64,000 bases of DNA from NCBI GenBank assembly GCA_035538335.1, contig DATLKN010000047.1, forward strand, positions 48,156 through 112,155, read 5' to 3'. Origin of the DNA: AP-15 sp035538335. GTDB taxonomy: Bacteria > Pseudomonadota > Alphaproteobacteria > ATCC43930 > CGMCC-115725. Of this stretch, positions 1 through 8,125 are shown one piece after another. The notes under the pieces are model-generated. The model was not told the DNA's origin. It saw nothing but the letters and a program-made list of their open reading frames with translations, and searched no databases. The translations under genes and the position numbers were made by a program. Within the stretch, counting starts at the first letter, position 1. Each line of letters opens with the position of its first letter.

Positions 1-32
1 CGGTGCTGCGCGAGATCGAAAAGGCCTCCTGA
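1..32 (+). CDS. C-terminal end of an upstream gene, possibly obgE
   Basis: Only the last nine codons are inside the window (reading VLREIEKAS, then TGA at 30-32). The tail is too short to identify by itself. In many alphaproteobacteria the gene directly before proB is obgE, the Obg-family GTPase, so obgE is a context-based guess only. A palindromic repeat begins about 25 bases after the stop, before proB. Confidence 0.45.
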   Translation, partial: VLREIEKAS

Positions 33-57
33 TCAACGCGCGAGCGCTTCCTTTCTT

Positions 58-120
58 GTCATACCGGCGAAGGCCGGTATCTATGGGCAGATCTGGGTCC
101 CGGCCTTCGCCGGGACGACG
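58..120. repeat. Palindromic intergenic repeat, family A
   Basis: Two facing palindromic arms: one built on ACCGGCGAAGGCCGGT and the second on CCCGGCCTTCGCCGGG, ending in ACGAC. The same unit recurs between sufB and sufC, after the pncC-like gene and before the Gfo/Idh/MocA gene. It lies between the upstream gene and proB, which argues against translation of proB from the TTG at 56. Confidence 0.85.
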
Positions 121-136
121 GCAGATCTTGCGGCAG

Positions 137-1336
137 ATGGAAGCGATAAGGGCGGACAGTCTCGGGACAAAAGGGCGGCGGTCGTCGGCGACCGCGGAGC
201 CTAGTCCGGCCGATGCGCTCGCGGCGGCGCGCCGACTCGTCGTCAAGATCGGCTCCTCGCTGCTCGTCGCCGAGCGCGGCGAGGTTCGCTCGGCCTGGCT
301 CGCCGCGCTCGCCGAGGATGTGGCGCGCTGCCGCAACAAGGGGCAGGAGGTGATCCTCGTCTCCTCGGGCGCGATCGCCATCGGCCGGCGGCATCTCGGG
401 CTTCTCGGCCACCGGCTGCGGCTCGAGGAAAAGCAGGCCGCCGCCGCGACCGGCCAGATCCGCCTCGCGCATGCCTATCAGGAGGCGCTCGCCGTCCACG
501 CCATCACCGTCGCCCAGATCCTTCTGACGCCGGAGGACACCGAGGAGCGCCGGCGGCATCTCAATGCCCGCGCGACCTTCGCGCAGCTCCTGGCGTTGGG
601 CGCGGTGCCGGTCGTCAACGAGAACGACACGATCGCCACGGCCGAGATCCGCTTCGGCGACAACGACCGGCTGGCCGCCCGCGTCGCGCAGATGACGAGC
701 GCCGACATGCTGGTGCTGCTCTCCGACATCGACGGGCTCTACACCGCCGATCCGCGCAAGTCGCCCTCGGCGCGGCATGTGCCGCTGGTGCGCGACATCA
801 GCCCCGAGATCGAGGCGATGGCGGGCGAGGCGGCGCCCGGCTACAGCTCGGGCGGCATGGTGACGAAGCTCGCCGCCGGCCGCATCGCGCTGGGCGCCGG
901 CTGCCGCATGCTGATCGCGCAGGGCGCTCTGCAGGGCGGCGGCGGGGCCTTGGCCGCGATCGAGGCCGGCTCGCGGGCGACGCTTTTCCTGCCGCGCGGC
1001 GATTCGGTGTCGGCGCGGAAGGCGTGGATCGCCGGCGCCGTCAATCCCTCGGGCGCGCTCGTCGTCGACGACGGCGCGCTCGGCGCCTTGCGCCGCGGCA
1101 AGAGCCTCTTGCCGGCCGGGATCGTCGCGGTCGAGGGCGTCTTCGAGCGCGGCGATGCGGTCGTCGTCCGCTCGCTCGCCGGCAGCGAGGCCGGGCGCGG
1201 GCTGTCGGCCTATTCGAGCGCCGACATCGCGCGCATCAAAGGCCACAAGAGTGGTGAAATCGCCGGCATCCTCGGCTACCGTGGGCGCGACGAGATCATC
1301 CACCGCGACGATCTGGTGGTGACGGAGCCGCGATGA
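137..1336 (+). CDS. proB: Glutamate 5-kinase
   Basis: Phosphorylates L-glutamate to gamma-glutamyl phosphate, the first step of proline synthesis, in the cytoplasm. An amino-acid kinase domain starts with KIGSSLL at about residues 37-43; NENDT and GDNDRLAARVA form the substrate and nucleotide pocket, and GMVTKLAAGRIA follows. The last 100 residues are the PUA domain found in long-form ProB, and 399 residues fits that form. The frame is open back to a TTG at 56, but that stretch is a palindromic repeat, so the ATG at 137 is preferred although its ribosome site is weak. The stop overlaps the proA ATG by 3 bases, so the two genes are translationally coupled. Confidence 0.95.
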   Translation: MEAIRADSLGTKGRRSSATAEPSPADALAAARRLVVKIGSSLLVAERGEVRSAWLAALAEDVARCRNKGQEVILVSSGAIAIGRRHLGLLGHRLRLEEKQAAAATGQIRLAHAYQEALAVHAITVAQILLTPEDTEERRRHLNARATFAQLLALGAVPVVNENDTIATAEIRFGDNDRLAARVAQMTSADMLVLLSDIDGLYTADPRKSPSARHVPLVRDISPEIEAMAGEAAPGYSSGGMVTKLAAGRIALGAGCRMLIAQGALQGGGGALAAIEAGSRATLFLPRGDSVSARKAWIAGAVNPSGALVVDDGALGALRRGKSLLPAGIVAVEGVFERGDAVVVRSLAGSEAGRGLSAYSSADIARIKGHKSGEIAGILGYRGRDEIIHRDDLVVTEPR

Positions 1337-2637
1337 CGACCGAGACGCTGACGCGCGAGGCGGCGGGGCATGCGAAGGAAGCGGACCTCGTCCAGCTGAT
1401 CCGCGAGATCGGCCGGCGTGCCCGCGAGGCCGCGGCGAGGCTCGCGCTCGCCTCGCCCGAAGCCAAGACGAAGGCGCTCGAAGCCGCCGCCCGGGCGGTG
1501 CGGGCGCAGGCCGCCGAGATCCTCGCCGCCAACCAGCTGGATCTCGCCGAGGCCAAGGAGAAGGGCCTCGCCGCTGCCCTCTACGACCGCCTCGCGCTCG
1601 ACGACAAGCGGCTGGAAGCGGTCGCCGCCGGGCTCGAAACGGTGGCCGCGCTGCCCGACCCGGTCGGCCGCACCCTTGCCGAATGGACGCGCCCGAACGG
1701 GCTCGTCATCGCACGCGTCAGCGTGCCGCTCGGCGTCATCGGCATCATCTACGAGAGCCGCCCCAACGTCACCGCCGACGCCGGGGCGCTGGCGCTCAAA
1801 TCCGGCAACGCCGCGATCCTGCGCGGCGGCTCGGAGAGCTTTCATTCCTCGCAGGCGCTCGTCGCCGCGCTGCATCGCGGGCTCGCCGAAGCGGGGCTGC
1901 CGCAGGCGGCGATCCAGCTCGTGCCGACGCGCGACCGCGCCGCCGTCGGCCTGATGCTCGGGCTGCGCGAGTTCATCGACATCATCGTGCCGCGCGGCGG
2001 CAAATCGCTGATCGAGCGGGTCGAGCGGGAAGCGAAGATGCCGGTCATCGCGCATCTGCAAGGCCTCTGCCATACCTATGTCGATGCCGCCGCCGATCCG
2101 GCGAAGGCACGCGCCATCGTCCTCAACGCCAAGATGCGCCGGGTCTCGGTCTGCGGCGCGACCGAAACCCTGCTCGTCGATCGCGCGATCGCGGCAGCGC
2201 AATTGCCGGCCATCCTCGCCGATCTGCGCGCCGCGGGGTGCGAATTGCGCGGCGACGCCGCGACCCGCGCGCTCGACAAGGAAGTGCTGCCGGCGAGCGA
2301 TGAGGATTGGTACACCGAATACCTCGATGCGATCCTCTCGGTGCGGGTCGTCGATGGGGTCGAAGGCGCGATCGCGCACATCAACCATTTCGGCTCGCAC
2401 CACACGGACGCGATCGTGACGGAAGACAAGAGGACGGCCGAGCGTTTCCTCAAGGAGGTCGACAGCGCCATCGTGCTCGTCAACGCCTCGACGCAATTCG
2501 CCGATGGCGGCGAGTTCGGCATGGGTGCCGAGATCGGCATTTCGACCGGGCGGCTGCACGCCCGCGGCCCCGTCGGCGCGGCCGAGCTGACGACCTACAA
2601 ATACCTCGTGCGCGGCAACGGCCAGGTGCGGCCCTGA
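1333..2637 (+). CDS. proA: Gamma-glutamyl phosphate reductase
   Basis: Reduces gamma-glutamyl phosphate to glutamate-5-semialdehyde with NADPH, the step after ProB. It is an aldehyde-dehydrogenase-fold protein of 434 residues, a normal length. The catalytic cysteine is Cys274 in NAKMRRVSVCGATET. The cofactor region includes IIYESRPNVT (139-148) and LKSGNAAILRGG (155-166), and the C-terminal GAEIGISTGRLHARGP is characteristic. The start overlaps the proB stop (ATGA), and the stop overlaps the likely CTG start of nadD, so proB, proA and nadD read as one operon. Confidence 0.96.
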   Translation: MTTETLTREAAGHAKEADLVQLIREIGRRAREAAARLALASPEAKTKALEAAARAVRAQAAEILAANQLDLAEAKEKGLAAALYDRLALDDKRLEAVAAGLETVAALPDPVGRTLAEWTRPNGLVIARVSVPLGVIGIIYESRPNVTADAGALALKSGNAAILRGGSESFHSSQALVAALHRGLAEAGLPQAAIQLVPTRDRAAVGLMLGLREFIDIIVPRGGKSLIERVEREAKMPVIAHLQGLCHTYVDAAADPAKARAIVLNAKMRRVSVCGATETLLVDRAIAAAQLPAILADLRAAGCELRGDAATRALDKEVLPASDEDWYTEYLDAILSVRVVDGVEGAIAHINHFGSHHTDAIVTEDKRTAERFLKEVDSAIVLVNASTQFADGGEFGMGAEIGISTGRLHARGPVGAAELTTYKYLVRGNGQVRP

Positions 2638-3644
2638 GGACCCGGCATCGCCGCATCGGGCTCGTCGGCGGCTCGTTCAACCCCGCCCATGGCGGGCATC
2701 TGCACTTGAGCCGGCTGGCGCTCAGCCACCTGAAGCTCGACGAGGTGTGGTGGCTCCTCTCGCCGCAGAACCCGTTGAAGCCGGCCGCCGGCATGGCGCC
2801 CTTCGCCGTGCGTTTCAACGAAGCGCGGCGGGTCGCCGCCCTCGATCGGCGCATCCGGGTCAGCGATTTCGAGGAGCGGCAGGGTTCGCGCTATACGGCC
2901 GACACGGTCGAGGCGCTGCGTCGGCGCTTTCCGGGGCTGCGCTTCGTGTGGCTGATGGGCAGCGACAACCTCGCGCAGCTGCAGCACTGGGAGCGCTGGC
3001 CGCAGATCTTCCGCGCCGTGCCGATCGCCGTCTTTGATCGCCCGTCCTATGCGCGCCGCGCGCTTGCCGGCCTGCCGGCGCAGCGCTTCTCCCGCTATCG
3101 GCTGGCGCCGGCCGCGGCCCGCCGCCTCGCCGAGACGGAGCCGCCCGCCTGGGCGTTCTTCCACACCCCGCTCGACATGCGCTCGGCGACCGAGATCCGC
3201 GGCGCGCGGGCCCGGCTTTTGTCGCAGACCTTCAAGGAGCAAAAAACCCAGGTGTCGCCCATCCCCCTCGACAAGCGCCCGCTTCCGGCCGCCCCCGGCA
3301 CGCCGCGGCCCGCCATCCACGATCTCGTCATCGCCGCCCTGGAGGACGGCAAGGCCGAGGACATCGTCACGATCGATCTCGTTGGCAAGACGACGATCGC
3401 CGACGAGATGGTGATCGCGAGCGCCCGCTCGGCGCGCCAAGTCGTCGCGCTGACGGAACGGCTCGAAACCGCGCTCGCGCGCCGCGCGCGCATCTCGGTC
3501 GAGGGGAAGACGCAGGGCGACTGGGTGCTGATTGACGCCGGCGACTTGATCGTGCACCTCTTCCGGCCCGAGATCCGCAGCTACTACAACCTCGAAAAGA
3601 TGTGGGGCGGCGAACTGCCCGACGGCGAAGCCGTCCGCCAATAG
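2634..3644 (+). CDS. nadD: Nicotinate-nucleotide adenylyltransferase, in frame with ribosomal silencing factor RsfS
   Basis: The N-terminal half (about residues 5-205) is NadD, which makes nicotinic acid adenine dinucleotide from NaMN and ATP. It shows the nucleotidyltransferase motif GLVGGSFNPAHGGH, the substrate loop LLSPQNPLK and the final RSATEIR motif. No stop codon follows. The frame runs on through a linker with a run of six A (3241-3246) into a complete RsfS domain. So this is either a real NadD-RsfS fusion or two proteins made from one frame through the internal GTG at 3252. The start is unusual: no ATG, GTG or TTG lies close upstream of RIGLVGG, and the nearest start-like codon is CTG at 2634, overlapping the proA TGA. 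Confidence 0.85.
   Translation: MRTRHRRIGLVGGSFNPAHGGHLHLSRLALSHLKLDEVWWLLSPQNPLKPAAGMAPFAVRFNEARRVAALDRRIRVSDFEERQGSRYTADTVEALRRRFPGLRFVWLMGSDNLAQLQHWERWPQIFRAVPIAVFDRPSYARRALAGLPAQRFSRYRLAPAAARRLAETEPPAWAFFHTPLDMRSATEIRGARARLLSQTFKEQKTQVSPIPLDKRPLPAAPGTPRPAIHDLVIAALEDGKAEDIVTIDLVGKTTIADEMVIASARSARQVVALTERLETALARRARISVEGKTQGDWVLIDAGDLIVHLFRPEIRSYYNLEKMWGGELPDGEAVRQ
3252..3644 (+). CDS. rsfS: Ribosomal silencing factor RsfS (internal start within the nadD frame)
   Basis: RsfS binds ribosomal protein L14 and blocks subunit joining when nutrients are low. The 130-residue domain has the family landmarks DIVTIDLVGKTTIAD, a GDWVLIDAGDLIVHLF core and RSYYNLEKMW. GTG at 3252 is a plausible independent start: AAGGAG lies at 3234-3239, 12 bases upstream. 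It is in the same frame as nadD with no stop between, so separate RsfS would need internal initiation. In related genomes rsfS is a separate gene between nadD and rlmH. Identity of the domain is secure; the translation mode is not. Confidence 0.85.
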   Translation: MSPIPLDKRPLPAAPGTPRPAIHDLVIAALEDGKAEDIVTIDLVGKTTIADEMVIASARSARQVVALTERLETALARRARISVEGKTQGDWVLIDAGDLIVHLFRPEIRSYYNLEKMWGGELPDGEAVRQ

Positions 3645-4114
3645 GGGGGCACAGCATCCGCTTTCGCCTCCTCGCGATCGGCCGGCAGAAAAAGGGCGCC
3701 CTGCGCGAGCTCGAGGCGCTTTACGCCGGGCGCATCACGCCGCCGCCGGCGATCGTGGAACTGGAAGTGCGGCAGCCCTTGCCGCCGGCCCAGCTGAGGG
3801 CGCGCGAGGGTGCGCTGATCCTCAAGGCGCTGCCGGCGGGGGCGCGGCTCTTCGCCCTCGACACGGCCGGCGAAGCCTGGTCGAGCGAGGAATTCGCCGA
3901 GCGTCTGCGCGGGCTGCGCGACGCGGGCGCCGCCGAACTCGCCTTTGCGGTCGGCGGCGCCGAAGGCCTCGACCGCGCCGTCCTCGACCGCGCGGACAAA
4001 GTCATCTCGCTCGGCAGGATGACATGGCCGCATCTGTTGGCGCGCGGCATGCTGCTGGAACAGCTCTACCGCGCCCAGCAGATCCTCTCGGGCCACCCCT
4101 ACCACCGGGGGTGA
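3602..4114 (+). CDS. rlmH: 23S rRNA pseudouridine1915 N3-methyltransferase
   Basis: A SPOUT-fold enzyme that methylates pseudouridine 1915 in helix 69 of 23S rRNA. The family's SAM-binding segment is visible as FAVGGAEGLD, followed by ISLGRMTWPHLLARGMLLEQLYRA and the near-universal C-terminal HPYHR. The family normally begins directly at the segment read here as RFRLLAIGR. No ATG is present there: the ATG at 3602 adds about 18 residues and overlaps rsfS by 43 bases, whereas a GGGGGG run at 3644-3649 sits just before an in-frame ATC at 3656. The ATG at 3602 is listed, but the true start is uncertain. Confidence 0.92.
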   Translation: MGRRTARRRSRPPIGGHSIRFRLLAIGRQKKGALRELEALYAGRITPPPAIVELEVRQPLPPAQLRAREGALILKALPAGARLFALDTAGEAWSSEEFAERLRGLRDAGAAELAFAVGGAEGLDRAVLDRADKVISLGRMTWPHLLARGMLLEQLYRAQQILSGHPYHRG

Positions 4115-4213
4115 CGGCGGCCGGCAGCATAACGTAGCTCAGCAAAGGTTATGGGGTTCCAATCAGTTCCGATCAGTGCGGTTGCGCCCGAAATGGGCAC
4201 AACTTATCTAGGG

Positions 4214-4534
4214 ATGCGAATCATCGCTCGGCGCACGCTCCGGGAATTCGTCGAATCACGGGCCGGGCACAGGGATCAAGCGGCGCTCAAGAGTGCGCTG
4301 GACGCCTGGTTCGGCGAGGTTCGCAAGGCGCAATGGTCGAATACCGCCGACGTGAAACGCCTCTACGCGTCTGCGAGCGTCGTATCGGCGGACCGCATCG
4401 TGTTCAACATCAGGGGCAACGCCTACCGGCTTGTCGCCGCGGTCGATTTTCAGAGGGGAATCCTGTGGATCAAATGGCTCGGCTCGCACGCGGACTACGA
4501 TCGCATCGATGTGAAGGAGGTCGACCATGAATGA
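4214..4534 (+). CDS. higB: HigB-family mRNA interferase toxin
   Basis: A RelE-fold HigB toxin of 106 residues that would cleave mRNA on the ribosome. The family signature is clear: MRIIARRTLREFVE at the start, WSNTADVKRLY in the middle, then DRIVFNIRGNAYRLV and WLGSHADYDRID at the end. The ATG at 4214 fits the family start; the frame continues 21 codons further upstream without homology. Toxin precedes antitoxin and overlaps it by 8 bases, the usual order for HigBA. Base composition is visibly less GC-rich than in the flanking genes, consistent with acquisition. Confidence 0.9.
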   Translation: MRIIARRTLREFVESRAGHRDQAALKSALDAWFGEVRKAQWSNTADVKRLYASASVVSADRIVFNIRGNAYRLVAAVDFQRGILWIKWLGSHADYDRIDVKEVDHE

Positions 4535-4913
4535 GATCAAGCCGATCCGCAACGAAGCGGATTATCAGCAAGCTTTGGCGGAGGCCAAAAGGTTGTGGGG
4601 CGCGCCGTCAGCTACCGCAGAGGGCGACCGGCTCGATGTGCTGGCGACGTTGATCGATGCCTATGAGAGCGAGCGCGAGCCGATCGACCCGCCCGACCCG
4701 ATCGAGGCGATCAAGTTCCGTATGGAGCAGCAGGGCCTCACCCGCAAGGATCTCGAAGGCATCCTCGGTAGCCGGACCCGCGTCGCCGAAGTGCTGAACC
4801 GCCGCCGCAGCCTATCGATAAACATGATCCGCCGTTTGCATGAAAAACTCGGCATCTCGGCGGAAGTTCTGATCCGGCCTCCGCAGATGCCGCGTCGCCA
4901 TGGATCGGTTTGA
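4527..4913 (+). CDS. higA: HigA-family antitoxin with XRE helix-turn-helix
   Basis: Partner antitoxin of the preceding HigB. The N-terminal 60 residues are the HigA-type acidic segment (DYQQALAEAKRLW, then YESEREPIDPPDP). A helix-turn-helix lies at about residues 68-95 (QQGLTRKDLEGILGSRTRVA), followed by LNRRRSLSINMIRRLHEKLGI, typical of XRE-type HigA. It should neutralise the toxin and repress the operon. The start overlaps the toxin stop by 8 bases, and a good ribosome site (AAGGAGG) lies at the end of higB. Confidence 0.9.
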   Translation: MNEIKPIRNEADYQQALAEAKRLWGAPSATAEGDRLDVLATLIDAYESEREPIDPPDPIEAIKFRMEQQGLTRKDLEGILGSRTRVAEVLNRRRSLSINMIRRLHEKLGISAEVLIRPPQMPRRHGSV

Positions 4914-5310
4914 AACGCATCGGCGGATAAGGGATGCGCCGCTGATATTCGCAGAAGGCTATCGGCCGTTTGTCGAAGGGAAAATGCAGGCGCGTTACGA
5001 CTCGCGTTGGGTTGAAGAGGCCAGCCTCGCGCACGGCACCAGCACCGCAAAGCCGCTCGATGGATACGCGCTGTGCAAAACGACGCTGGACCGCTGGAAC
5101 GAAGTTTTCCGTGCTTGTCTGGAGCCACCGGTGCGAAACCGAAAAACGGGGAATGGCGAGGTCCGTTTCTGAACCTCGCCGCTGCGTTCGGGGCCATGAG
5201 GCTTTTGCGCCGCTCTGATTCGCGCGGCTGCGCCACCTGCGCGCCGTAACATGTCGGGGATTTCGCCGACGCGGGCCTGACCGTCGTCAATCCTGAGAAA
5301 GCTGAGCGCC
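4914..5310 (+). other. 397-base intergenic stretch without a recognisable gene
   Basis: Between higA and the convergent molybdenum hydroxylase large-subunit gene. Open frames of up to 98 codons exist on both strands, but none has a ribosome site, composition or sequence I recognise. It may hold remnants left by arrival of the HigBA module. No obvious terminator hairpin was found. Confidence 0.5.
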
Positions 5311-7653
5311 TTACGCGGCGTCGCGCGCCTTTTTGATCGCCGCGAGGACCCGCCGCGGCGTCAGCGGCGTCTCGTTGACTTCTGCGCCAATGCCCTTGAG
5401 CGCGTCGCGCACGGCGTTGGCGATCGCCGCCGGCGGCGCGACGGCGCCGCCCTCGCCCATCCCCTTCATGCCGTATTCGGTATGCGGCGTCGGGGTGTGC
5501 AGATGGCCGATCTTGATCGCCGGCATCTCGGCCGCGCCGGGCAAGAGATAGTCGGCAAAGGTCCCGGCCAAGGGCTGGCCTTTCTCGTCGTAGGGGATTT
5601 CCTCGTAGAGCGCGGTACCGATCCCCTGCACGACGCCGCCGCGGATCTGGCCCTCGACGAGCAGCGGGTTGACCATCGTGCCGCAATCCTCGGCGACCGC
5701 GAAATCGAGCAGTTCGATGAACCCGGTCTCCGGATCGACCGCGACGACGGCGCCGTGCGTCGCGTAGGAGAAGACGCCGGTCGAGATGCCCGGCTCGTAG
5801 GTCGCGGTCGCGTCGAGCAGCGGCTCGACGCCGGGCGGCAGGCCGTCCATGCGCAGATGCGCGACGCGCGCGACCTCGGCGATCGAAACCGAGCCGCGCG
5901 GGCCGACGATCGAGCCGCCCTCGCAGCGCACCTGGGCCTCCTCGCATTGCAGGAGATGCGCGCCGATGCGGCAGAGCTTGTCGCGAAGCGCGCGGCTCGC
6001 GCGCGCCACCGCGCCCCCCGACATCACCATGCTGCGCGAGGCAAAGGTGCCGAAGCCGAAGGCGGTCGATTCGGTGTCGCCGTGGCGCACCGAGATATGC
6101 GCCGGGTCGATCCCCAATTCCTGATACGCGATCTGCGACAGGGTCGTCTCCAGGCCCTGGCCGTGCGATTGGATGCCGACATGCAGCACGAGCCCGCCAT
6201 CGGGCAGGATGCGCGCGGTGCAGCTCTCGAAGCCGGGAATGATGGCGGCGCCGCGCGAGACGAATTCGGCGGCGCCGTGCGCGGTCTGCTCGGCGAAGGC
6301 GGCAAAGCCGATGCCGACGAGCCGGCCGTCCGGCTCGCCCCGCTCTTGCCGCGCCCGCACCGCCCTCATGTCGAGAAGCTCGGCGCAGAGCTTGACGCTC
6401 GCCGCATAGTCGCCGCTGTCGAGCAGCTGCCCGGCGATCGTCTCGTAGGGCATCCTGTCGGCCGGCACCATGTTGAGCCGGCGGATTTCTTCCGGCTCGC
6501 GCCCGAGCGCATGCGCCAGTTCGTCGATCGTGCGCTCGATCGCAAAGCACGCCCCCGGGCGGCCGACGCCGCGATAGGGGCCCATCGGCGCCTTGTTGGT
6601 CGCGACCGTGTAATGCCGCGCCCGGTAGTTCGGGATCGCATAGGGCCCGGGCAGGTTGCCCGCCGTCATCGAGGCTTCCTGATAGGGGCCCTGCGGCCAC
6701 ATGCCGTAGGCGCCGGCATCGACGACGATTTCCGTGTCGATGCCGAGGATGCGGCCGTCGCGGTCGGCGTAGGCGGTGACCCGCGTGCGATGGTCGCGGG
6801 TGTGGGCGCAGGTGAGCAAGTGTTCGCCGCGGTCCTCGATCCAGCGAACCGGATGCGCCAGTTCGAGGGCGAGCGCAGTCATGATGATCTCTTCCGGATA
6901 AAGCCGGGCCTTCGGGCCGAAGCCGCCGCCGACATCGGGGGCGACGACGCGGATGCAGCGCGCCTCCAGGCCGAGGAACTCGGCGAGCGCGACGCGCATC
7001 GTGTGCGGCGTCTGGGTCGAGGCATAAACGACAACCTCGTCGAGCCGGTGGTCGCGATAGGCGAAGATGCCGCGCCCCTCGAGCGAGGCGCCGGATTGCC
7101 GCGCCATACGGTAGTCGCGGGTGAAGGTTATGGCCGCGGCGCGCGCCGCGGCGGCGATGTCGCCGCCTTCGACGAACCGCTCGCCGTAGAGGTTGTCGCC
7201 CCAGCCCTCGTGCACCAGGTGGCGGCTCTGGCGCATCTCGCGGATCGGATCGACGACCGCGTCGAGGACCTCGAAATCGATCGCTATGGACTGTGCCAAA
7301 TCCTCGGCCTCGCCGCGCGTCGGGGCGATGCAGGCGGCGATCGCCTCGCCGACATAGCGCACCTTGTCGGTGGCGAGCGGCGGCCAGGCCGGCGCCTTGC
7401 CGCCGGGCGGATGCGTCGCGAGCCGGATCGGCTTGATGCGCGGCAGTCGGGCGGCGGTGAAGACGCGGCCCTCGGCCTCGGGCGGCACGCGGATCGCGCG
7501 GATCCTCGCATGCGCGTGCGGGCTGCGCAGAAACGCGACCTCCATCGTCCCCGGCCGGCGGATGTCGGCGACGTATTCGCCGCGGCCCTGCAGATGCCGC
7601 TCGTCCTCGCGCCGCAACAGCGATGCGCCGACGCCCTTTCCGTCATCCGGCAT
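5311..7653 (-). CDS. Xanthine dehydrogenase/CoxL-family molybdenum hydroxylase, large subunit
   Basis: Catalytic molybdopterin subunit of a three-part hydroxylase. The 780-residue chain has the N-terminal a/b hammerhead (from GRGEYVADIRRPG), the molybdopterin loops VGGGFGPKARLYPEE (about 241-255) and GMGEGGAV near the C-terminus; the glutamate at about 734 is the conserved catalytic base. The active-site loop reads PYRGVGR (359-365). True form I CO dehydrogenases have AYxCSFR, so this is a form II-type enzyme whose substrate is unknown; calling it carbon monoxide dehydrogenase would be unsafe. It follows the FeS and FAD subunit genes with an 11-base overlap, in the usual medium-small-large order. 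Confidence 0.9.
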   Translation of the reverse strand: MPDDGKGVGASLLRREDERHLQGRGEYVADIRRPGTMEVAFLRSPHAHARIRAIRVPPEAEGRVFTAARLPRIKPIRLATHPPGGKAPAWPPLATDKVRYVGEAIAACIAPTRGEAEDLAQSIAIDFEVLDAVVDPIREMRQSRHLVHEGWGDNLYGERFVEGGDIAAAARAAAITFTRDYRMARQSGASLEGRGIFAYRDHRLDEVVVYASTQTPHTMRVALAEFLGLEARCIRVVAPDVGGGFGPKARLYPEEIIMTALALELAHPVRWIEDRGEHLLTCAHTRDHRTRVTAYADRDGRILGIDTEIVVDAGAYGMWPQGPYQEASMTAGNLPGPYAIPNYRARHYTVATNKAPMGPYRGVGRPGACFAIERTIDELAHALGREPEEIRRLNMVPADRMPYETIAGQLLDSGDYAASVKLCAELLDMRAVRARQERGEPDGRLVGIGFAAFAEQTAHGAAEFVSRGAAIIPGFESCTARILPDGGLVLHVGIQSHGQGLETTLSQIAYQELGIDPAHISVRHGDTESTAFGFGTFASRSMVMSGGAVARASRALRDKLCRIGAHLLQCEEAQVRCEGGSIVGPRGSVSIAEVARVAHLRMDGLPPGVEPLLDATATYEPGISTGVFSYATHGAVVAVDPETGFIELLDFAVAEDCGTMVNPLLVEGQIRGGVVQGIGTALYEEIPYDEKGQPLAGTFADYLLPGAAEMPAIKIGHLHTPTPHTEYGMKGMGEGGAVAPPAAIANAVRDALKGIGAEVNETPLTPRRVLAAIKKARDAA

Positions 7654-8125
7654 GGCTCTGCCTCCCGATCGTGGCCGCGGCCTCGGCGATCGCTGCGACG
7701 ATGTTGGTGTAGCCGGTACAGCGGCAGATGTTGCCGGCGAGCCCGGTGCGGATCTCGGCGTCGCTCCCCGCCTTGCCGCGCCGGATCAGGTCGCGCGCGG
7801 TGATCAGCATCGCCGGCGTGCAGAAGCCGCATTGCAGCGCGTGGCGGCGGTGAAACGCCTCGCGCAACGCCGCCATCAGCCGGTCATGGCCGAAGCCCTC
7901 GATTGTCGTGACCTCGCGCCCGTCGGCGGCGGCGGTGAGCATCAGGCAGCTGCGCACGGGCTCGCCGTCGACCAGCACGGTGCAGGCGCCGCAGACGCCA
8001 TGCTCGCAGCCCAGATGCGTGCCGGTCAGATTGTGCCGGTCGCGCAGGAAATCGGCGAGCGTGAGGCGCGCCGGCACATCCTCGACAAGCGCCGCGCCGT
8101 TGAGGGTCAAGGCGACCGCGGTCAT
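7643..8125 (-). CDS. [2Fe-2S] small subunit of molybdenum hydroxylase
   Basis: Electron-transfer subunit carrying two [2Fe-2S] clusters. The plant-ferredoxin-type cluster uses Cys40, Cys45, Cys48 and Cys60 (GCEHGVCGAC, then RSC); the second uses Cys99, Cys102, Cys134 and Cys136 (CGFC and CRC). All eight ligands are present. The 160-residue length is normal. The ATG lies inside the end of the FAD-subunit gene (ATGA overlap), and the gene overlaps the start of the large subunit, so the three subunits should be made together. Confidence 0.94.
   Translation of the reverse strand: MTAVALTLNGAALVEDVPARLTLADFLRDRHNLTGTHLGCEHGVCGACTVLVDGEPVRSCLMLTAAADGREVTTIEGFGHDRLMAALREAFHRRHALQCGFCTPAMLITARDLIRRGKAGSDAEIRTGLAGNICRCTGYTNIVAAIAEAAATIGRQSHAG

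Noticed and set aside
56..136. Upstream extension of proB from the TTG at 56
   Set aside because: This part is a palindromic repeat shared with non-coding sites elsewhere, so it is unlikely to be translated.
4900..5172. 90-codon frame (MDRFETHRRIRDAPLIF...) downstream of higA
   Set aside because: It starts inside higA without a ribosome site and has no recognisable domain; the opposite strand also holds open frames, so this is probably chance.
5482..7803. 773-codon plus-strand frame opposite the molybdenum hydroxylase large subunit
   Set aside because: Mirror frame of a GC-rich gene; the minus-strand protein has full family motifs.
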